Assembly: GCA_035478255.1 (NCBI GenBank)
Contig: DATIJV010000131.1
Span: 1-10,808, forward strand
DNA length: 10,808 nt
Direction of reading: 5' to 3'
Origin: DATIJJ01 sp035478255
GTDB lineage: Bacteria; Pseudomonadota; Gammaproteobacteria; DSM-16500
Part shown: one piece after another, positions 6,841 to 10,808 of the stretch
Layout: each line of letters opens with the position of its first letter
Numbering within the stretch: the stretch's first letter is position 1
The notes under the pieces: generated by a model
Told to the model about the DNA's origin: nothing
The model's input: the letters and a program-made list of their open reading frames with translations, nothing else
The model's database searches: none
Translations under genes and position numbers: made by a program

Positions 6841-7440
6841 ATGAATAAGCTTAACTATCAAAAAGCAGTATTTCTTTTAAGTATTGCGAATCTTTCTCAA
6901 CTTCCTCCCGATGAAGGGATTGAAGTCGCTATTGTTGGCCGCTCGAATTCAGGAAAATCCAGTGTCTTGAATCAATTAACTCAAAATAAAGGATTGGCGC
7001 GCGTCAGCAAAACGCCCGGGCGCACGCAATTAATTAATTTGTTTGCCCTGGACCAAAATCACCGCCTGGCTGATTTGCCGGGCTATGGTTATGCCAAAGT
7101 ACCCCCCAGTGTTAAAAAAAACTGGCAGGCATTACTCGATGGATATTTGCGTTCGCGTGAATGTTTGCGCGGACTCATTTTAGTGATGGATATTCGTCAC
7201 CCGTTAAAAGAATTTGATCGACTGATGCTTGAGTGGTGTCATCAATGTGATTTATCGGTCCATATTCTTTTAAATAAGTGTGATAAAATGACACAAAGCG
7301 CGGCTAGCAAAACATTGCGTGAAGTGAAAAAGGCATTGACGAAATATACCAATGAAATGAGTGTACAAATTTTTTCTGCAATGAAAGGCAAAGGAGTAAA
7401 AGAATTACGGGGGCAAATGGATAATTGGTTTATGGAGTAA
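6841..7440 (+). CDS. engB: Ribosome biogenesis GTP-binding protein YsxC/EngB
   Basis: An essential TRAFAC-class GTPase that assists late assembly of the large ribosomal subunit (also named yihA/ysxC). The 199 residues follow E. coli YihA closely from NYQ near the N-terminus onward. GTPase motifs: G1 GRSNSGKS (33-40), switch region KTPGRTQLIN (57-66), G3 DLPG (78-81) followed by YGYA, G4 NKCD (145-148) and G5 SAMKGKG (179-185). The EngB hallmark MDIRHPLK is at 116-123. The ATG at 6841 fits the family N-terminus, yet the bases before it (TAAGAG directly abutting) do not form a spaced Shine-Dalgarno. A TATAAG at 6833-6838 is too close to serve as -10 unless the mRNA is almost leaderless. The gene ends three bases before the transporter ATG. 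Confidence 0.96.
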   Translation: MNKLNYQKAVFLLSIANLSQLPPDEGIEVAIVGRSNSGKSSVLNQLTQNKGLARVSKTPGRTQLINLFALDQNHRLADLPGYGYAKVPPSVKKNWQALLDGYLRSRECLRGLILVMDIRHPLKEFDRLMLEWCHQCDLSVHILLNKCDKMTQSAASKTLREVKKALTKYTNEMSVQIFSAMKGKGVKELRGQMDNWFME

Positions 7441-7443
7441 TTG

Positions 7444-9465
7444 ATGAAAAAAAATAATCACGCTATAGACACACCGCTCATTCCTGCAAGCATGTCACTT
7501 CCCGAAATCACCATTCGCTCCATTTTATTAGGCATCATTCTCACGATTGTTTTAGCTGCAGCAAATGCTTATCTCGGTTTAAAGCTAGGGCAAACAGTTT
7601 CTGCTTCTATTCCCGCTGCCATTATCGCAATGAGTCTCTTGCGTTTTTTTCGAAATTCCAATGTGCTGGAAAACACCATGGTCCAAACGATGGCATCAGT
7701 CGGTGAAGCATTAATCGCTGGCATCACTTTTATTATGCCAGCACTGATTATTCTTCGCGTCTGGAATGGTTTTTATTATTGGCAAACCGTTTGCATTGCG
7801 CTTCTCGGTGGTATTCTCGGTGTGTTATTCACCATCCCATTGCGACGGGCTTTGTTAGTCGATAAAACATTGCGCTATCCAGAAGGCGTTGCCATCAGCA
7901 ATGTTTTAAAAGCCTCTGTCAATCAGGAAGCGCCTGATCTGAAAGCATTGACCTGGGGTGGATTGGTCGGCGCGGTTATTTCCCTGTTTCAGACAGGGTT
8001 TGAAATTTTAACGGATACTTTTGATTTTTGGGCAAAATCATCTCAAACAATTTTTGGATTTGAGCTCGGTTTATCTCCTGCATTGATTGCAGCAGGCTAT
8101 ATCGTTGGGGTCAATGTCGCGATCAGTTTTCTGGTTGGAATTTTTATTGGCTGGCTTGCAGGCATACCTATTTTGACCCTGATTTACGGCATGCCAACAG
8201 AAGGCACGGCAACTGATATCGCCATGTCGATCTGGAAACAACATATTCGTTTTATTGGTGTTGGCACCATGCTCATCGGCGGGCTCTGGACCTTGTTCCA
8301 ATTATTTAAACCTATTTTACACAGCATAACCGTTTCAGTGGCTACCTTGCGTCAAGCAAAACTGACAGGCATAAAAAATAATTTACGCACCGAACAGGAT
8401 ATCTCTATTAATTTCGTATTGTGGGGCGCTTTGCTATTATTAATTCCTATATTTATTTTGATAACTTATTACATTGTTCCGGTCGATCATACGATATCCA
8501 ATAATTTTCGTAATTTTTTATGCGCATTTACCACGCTCTATGTGTTAATCGGCGGATTTTTATTTTGCTCGATTTCAGCTTATTTTGCGGGATTGATTGG
8601 CTCATCCAATACGCCTGTCTCTGGATTACTGGTTTCTTCTCTTCTGCTTTTGTGTCTTGTATTGCTGGCATTTTTTGGAATGCAAGGCGGAATAAACGGC
8701 AGAGAAGCATTTGGTGTCATTCTGAGTGTCAGCAGCAGTGTGATTATTTGCGTGGCGCTCGCGATATCAAATGATACGATGCAAGATTTAAAAGTAGGAC
8801 AAATCGTTGGAGCGACTCCGTGGAAGCAGCAGGTAATGCTAATGCTGGGCGTTCTGGTTTCAGCTTTTGTTGTTCCGCCTATTTTAAACTTATTATATAA
8901 CGCATACGGAATTGGCGGCGTTTTCCCTCATCCGGGAATGAATAAGGCACAAATGCTTGCAGCACCGCAAGCCGCTTTGATGGCAACCGTTGCGGAAGGT
9001 GTTTATTCTCATCAGCTAGAATGGTCGATGATTATAGTCGGCGCATTCATCGCTGTTATCTGCATTATTATTGATGAAATCATGCGAAAAAATTTCGGGG
9101 CCCGTTTGCCAGTGCTCGCGGTTGGCTTAGGTATTTATCTTCCGATGAGCAGTACCGTGCCTGTCATCATCGGCGGGTTTCTGGAATATATCATTCAGTT
9201 ACGCCTTAATAAAATATATCATCCAGCTGCGAGTGACAGTCGCGGCACTGCATCGCGGCATCGCGGTTTATTATTAGCATGTGGGATTGTAGCGGGCGCA
9301 TCGATTATGAATGTGGTGTTAGCAATTCCTTTTGCACTTAAACAAAGTTCAGATGCGTTAAAAATCATGCCGGAACAGTTTGCTCCATTCGCAGGAATAT
9401 TAAGCATTATTGTCACGGTCATACTGTGTATATGGATGTATCGGGTGGTAATTAAAAAACAGTGA
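7444..9465 (+). CDS. OPT-family oligopeptide transporter
   Basis: A polytopic inner-membrane protein of the OPT superfamily, of the bacterial type annotated as putative proton-coupled oligopeptide uptake; the substrate cannot be read from sequence. It has roughly 16 hydrophobic segments over 673 residues. Family-typical stretches: NAYLGLKLGQTVSASIPAAI (41-60), ENTMVQTMASVGEAL (76-90), LRYPEGVA (143-150), GLIGSSNTPVSG (383-394), NDTMQDLKVGQIVGATPWKQ (443-462) and LAVGLGIYLPM (558-568). I chose ATG at 7444 because GGAG (7434-7437) lies six bases before it; the in-frame TTG at 7441 would add one residue but sits too close. The gap to the engB stop is three bases, so the two are probably co-transcribed and translationally coupled. 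Its last 14 bases overlap the end of the opposing esterase gene. Confidence 0.94.
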   Translation: MKKNNHAIDTPLIPASMSLPEITIRSILLGIILTIVLAAANAYLGLKLGQTVSASIPAAIIAMSLLRFFRNSNVLENTMVQTMASVGEALIAGITFIMPALIILRVWNGFYYWQTVCIALLGGILGVLFTIPLRRALLVDKTLRYPEGVAISNVLKASVNQEAPDLKALTWGGLVGAVISLFQTGFEILTDTFDFWAKSSQTIFGFELGLSPALIAAGYIVGVNVAISFLVGIFIGWLAGIPILTLIYGMPTEGTATDIAMSIWKQHIRFIGVGTMLIGGLWTLFQLFKPILHSITVSVATLRQAKLTGIKNNLRTEQDISINFVLWGALLLLIPIFILITYYIVPVDHTISNNFRNFLCAFTTLYVLIGGFLFCSISAYFAGLIGSSNTPVSGLLVSSLLLLCLVLLAFFGMQGGINGREAFGVILSVSSSVIICVALAISNDTMQDLKVGQIVGATPWKQQVMLMLGVLVSAFVVPPILNLLYNAYGIGGVFPHPGMNKAQMLAAPQAALMATVAEGVYSHQLEWSMIIVGAFIAVICIIIDEIMRKNFGARLPVLAVGLGIYLPMSSTVPVIIGGFLEYIIQLRLNKIYHPAASDSRGTASRHRGLLLACGIVAGASIMNVVLAIPFALKQSSDALKIMPEQFAPFAGILSIIVTVILCIWMYRVVIKKQ

Positions 9466-10126
9466 AAATTTGGGTCAGCCAATTTGCAATATCCGTTATT
9501 TCTTCCATGCACACAGTGTGCGGCATACGATAAGGATGCCAAGCCACCGAATAATTATTGTTTTTTAGAAGATGATAAATACTTTCGCCCAATTTAAAAG
9601 GTACGACAGAATCTTCAGTTCCATGCGCCAAAAAAATAGGTGTAGATTGATTAGCCGGTGCTGCGTGTTCCATAATGCTTTCTTTTTGCAGCAAGTAGCC
9701 CGATAAAGCCAAGAGACCACCGAGCCGTTTGGGATAAGTCAATCCGGTTGTTAATGCGATAACTGCACCTTGGGAAAAACCAGCGAGAATAATTTTTTCA
9801 GCAGGGACCCCGAGGCTTTCTTCATGCTGAATGAGATCGTGTAATTTTTTTGTCGAAGCTTCTATGCCCAAAAGATCCGCATGCTCTTCAATGGTAAAAG
9901 AAAGAATGTCATACCATGCACGCATGACATAGCCATTATTGATGGTAACAGGCATAGAAGGTGCATGAGGGAATACGAAACGTAACGGCAAATGCTCCGC
10001 CAAATTTAACTCGGAAATAATCGGGACAAAATCGCTGCCATCCGCACCCAATCCGTGCAACAAAATGACTGAGCCAATGGGAGGTTTGTCGGGATTAATT
10101 TCAATACTGGAAAGTAAATTAGTCAT
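9452..10126 (-). CDS. Alpha/beta hydrolase, carboxylesterase/phospholipase family (YpfH/EstB-like)
   Basis: A small cytoplasmic serine esterase of the Abhydrolase_2 group, which includes E. coli YpfH, Pseudomonas carboxylesterase EstB and eukaryotic acyl-protein thioesterases. The natural substrate is unknown. All catalytic elements are visible in 224 residues, a normal length: LLHGLGADGSDF (22-33) for the oxyanion region, RAWYDI (69-74), GFSQG with nucleophile Ser118 (116-120), HGTEDSVVP with Asp172 (168-176) and His203 in PHTVCMEEI (202-210). Relatives usually have Gly before this histidine; here it is Pro. No signal peptide is present. The ATG at 10126 has AGAGAG five bases upstream. It is convergent with the transporter gene and overlaps it by 14 bp, leaving no room for a terminator between them. 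Confidence 0.93.
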   Translation of the reverse strand: MTNLLSSIEINPDKPPIGSVILLHGLGADGSDFVPIISELNLAEHLPLRFVFPHAPSMPVTINNGYVMRAWYDILSFTIEEHADLLGIEASTKKLHDLIQHEESLGVPAEKIILAGFSQGAVIALTTGLTYPKRLGGLLALSGYLLQKESIMEHAAPANQSTPIFLAHGTEDSVVPFKLGESIYHLLKNNNYSVAWHPYRMPHTVCMEEITDIANWLTQIFTVF

Positions 10127-10142
10127 AAGAACTCTCTTAACC

Positions 10143-10154
10143 CTATAATTATAG
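10143..10154. promoter_or_regulatory. Palindromic double -10 between esterase and pilin genes
   Basis: CTATAATTATAG is a perfect 12-bp palindrome that offers a consensus TATAAT on each strand (plus 10144-10149, minus 10153-10148). The minus box would give the esterase a leader of about 15 bases including its AGAGAG; the plus box would give the pilin a leader of about 67 bases. No good -35 exists at 17 bp for either, so strength and direction are uncertain. Confidence 0.4.
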
Positions 10155-10222
10155 ACTTGCTTCGCTCAATGAGAAATAGTAATCTTATTCAAACTGGAAC
10201 TAAATGAATAAGGAAGAGAAGC

Positions 10223-10651
10223 ATGATGAAAAGGCCCCCTCAATCTATTCTTGGTGTAACCCTTTTAGAAATTATGTTGGTTTTAGCTATTGCAGCTATG
10301 GTTATTGTTATGTCTATTCGCTATTATCAATCTGCTTCTTTAAATCAAAAAATAGCTGCTACATTGAATAATATTACTGCCATTGTTGCTGCAGGTGAAA
10401 GCTATCTTGCTGCTACAGGTGATATGACAGCTGTCAGTTCAACAACCTTAAATCCCTATCTGCCAGGAAACACCATGCCTTATTCAGGTTGGGGCGGACA
10501 AATGTCGGTAACAGGCGGATCGGCAAACTCTTATAGTATCAGTATCCCAAGCGTTCCGACTGGAGCGTGTACTCAATTGACCAATCTCGTTAAACAAAAT
10601 TCAAAATTGTCCATAGATAGTGGATGTGCAAGTGTGACGGTGACAGAATAA
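10223..10651 (+). CDS. Type IV pilin-like protein (type IVb features)
   Basis: A prepilin of 142 residues. A short basic leader (MMKRPPQSILG) ends in Gly11, followed by VTLLEIMLVLAIAAMVIVM: the prepilin-peptidase site with Glu at mature position 5 and the long hydrophobic helix. Mature residue 1 would be Val rather than N-methyl-Phe. RYYQSAS (33-39) closely recalls the same place in BfpA, and WGG (90-92) with Cys116 and Cys135 in the C-terminal half recalls PilS/BfpA-type IVb pilins; the cysteines probably form the D-region disulfide. The leader is much shorter than in classical IVb pilins. AAGGA at 10210-10214 supports ATG 10223 (ATG 10226 is the alternative). Ala codons are mostly GCT (9 of 15), unlike the GCG/GCA/GCC mix of neighbours, hinting at high expression or foreign origin. 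No other pilus gene is in view. Confidence 0.87.
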   Translation: MMKRPPQSILGVTLLEIMLVLAIAAMVIVMSIRYYQSASLNQKIAATLNNITAIVAAGESYLAATGDMTAVSSTTLNPYLPGNTMPYSGWGGQMSVTGGSANSYSISIPSVPTGACTQLTNLVKQNSKLSIDSGCASVTVTE

Positions 10652-10676
10652 ATCAAAAAAAGGCACTAATTAACGT

Positions 10677-10721
10677 CAGTATTGTCTAAGCAAAAACACT
10701 TCGTTTGCTTAGACAATACTG
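10677..10721 (+). terminator. Perfect 18-bp stem-loop after the pilin gene
   Basis: CAGTATTGTCTAAGCAAA (10677-10694) pairs perfectly with 10704-10721 around a nine-base loop. It begins 25 bases after the pilin stop. The bases that follow (TAAAATTTC) are not a clean T-run, so termination would be inefficient; a 3'-end stabiliser for an abundant pilin mRNA, or a palindromic repeat element, are alternatives. Confidence 0.55.
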
Positions 10722-10731
10722 TAAAATTTCT

Positions 10732-10783
10732 GGATCCCGTCCTATAGATTGCTCGCATTCTGCTCTCAATCGACGGGATAACC
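10732..10783. repeat. REP-like inverted repeat of the GGATCCCG...CGGGAT type
   Basis: ATCCCGTC (10734-10741) pairs with GACGGGAT (10772-10779), and GG/CC extend the stem after a two-base bulge (10732-10733 with 10782-10783). The 30-base loop has no recognised motif. The outer sequence recalls the dispersed 'GGATCCCG...CGGGAT' palindromes found in many intracellular bacterial genomes; that link is from memory and only one copy is present here. Confidence 0.5.
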
Positions 10784-10808
10784 TGAGTATTGCATGAACG
10801 TTTTTTCT

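Noticed and set aside
8520..8774. Plus- and minus-strand frames inside the transporter gene
   Set aside because: They are out-of-frame shadows of membrane-segment codons, which easily yield long open frames.
9219..9542. Minus-strand frame of 107 codons across the transporter and esterase ends
   Set aside because: It overlaps two well-supported genes in wrong frames and encodes no recognisable pattern.
10157..10185. Alternative sigma70 promoter for the pilin, TTGCTT and TAATCT with 17-bp spacing
   Set aside because: Both boxes match consensus poorly (about half the positions), so it was not listed although it remains possible.
10180..10222. Possible sigma54 promoter for the pilin (TGGAAC near 10195)
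   Set aside because: Sigma54 sites need GG and GC elements at -24/-12 spacing; no GC doublet follows at the required distance.
10722..10808. Gene fragment at the right edge on either strand
   Set aside because: Frames are short and interrupted; the minus-strand ATG near 10795 runs only about eight codons.

Overview
The window looks like chromosomal DNA of a gammaproteobacterium. GlmU, GlmS, UvrD and EngB all align by eye, residue by residue, with their Escherichia coli counterparts. The DNA is moderately AT-rich, and an OPT-family peptide transporter and a type IVb-like pilin are also present. A relative of Coxiella/Legionella (order Legionellales) would fit, but that placement is inference.

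Layout. (1) Positions 1-1060, minus strand: a PD-(D/E)XK nuclease-like gene of the Rpn/transposase-associated kind, cut by the window edge. It is preceded on the same strand by an unrecognised 83-residue protein with its own likely promoter. (2) Positions 1141-4411, plus strand: a good sigma70-type promoter drives glmU-glmS, a two-gene operon with a 2-bp gap. GlmS makes glucosamine-6-phosphate and GlmU makes UDP-GlcNAc, the precursor of peptidoglycan and LPS; the intermediate phosphoglucosamine mutase step (GlmM) is not in the window. (3) Positions 4412-4660: a convergent intergenic region holding a three-arm family of inverted repeats and a perfect 16-bp stem that looks like a bidirectional terminator. 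(4) Positions 4661-6793, minus strand: uvrD (DNA helicase II). (5) Positions 6841-9465, plus strand: engB, a ribosome-assembly GTPase, almost touching an OPT-family transporter gene. uvrD and engB diverge from a 47-bp gap. (6) Positions 9452-10126, minus strand: an alpha/beta-hydrolase esterase whose 3' end overlaps the transporter gene by 14 bp. (7) Positions 10223-10651, plus strand: a type IV pilin-like gene with no other pilus gene in view, followed by a perfect 18-bp stem-loop and a second, REP-like inverted repeat.

Most of the window is ordinary housekeeping sequence. The parts least explained by known genes are the three-arm repeat after glmS, the pilin with its two downstream hairpins, and the small-protein plus nuclease-like pair at the left end. 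No tRNA, rRNA, CRISPR array or intact insertion sequence was seen, and no gene-free stretch exceeds about 250 bases.
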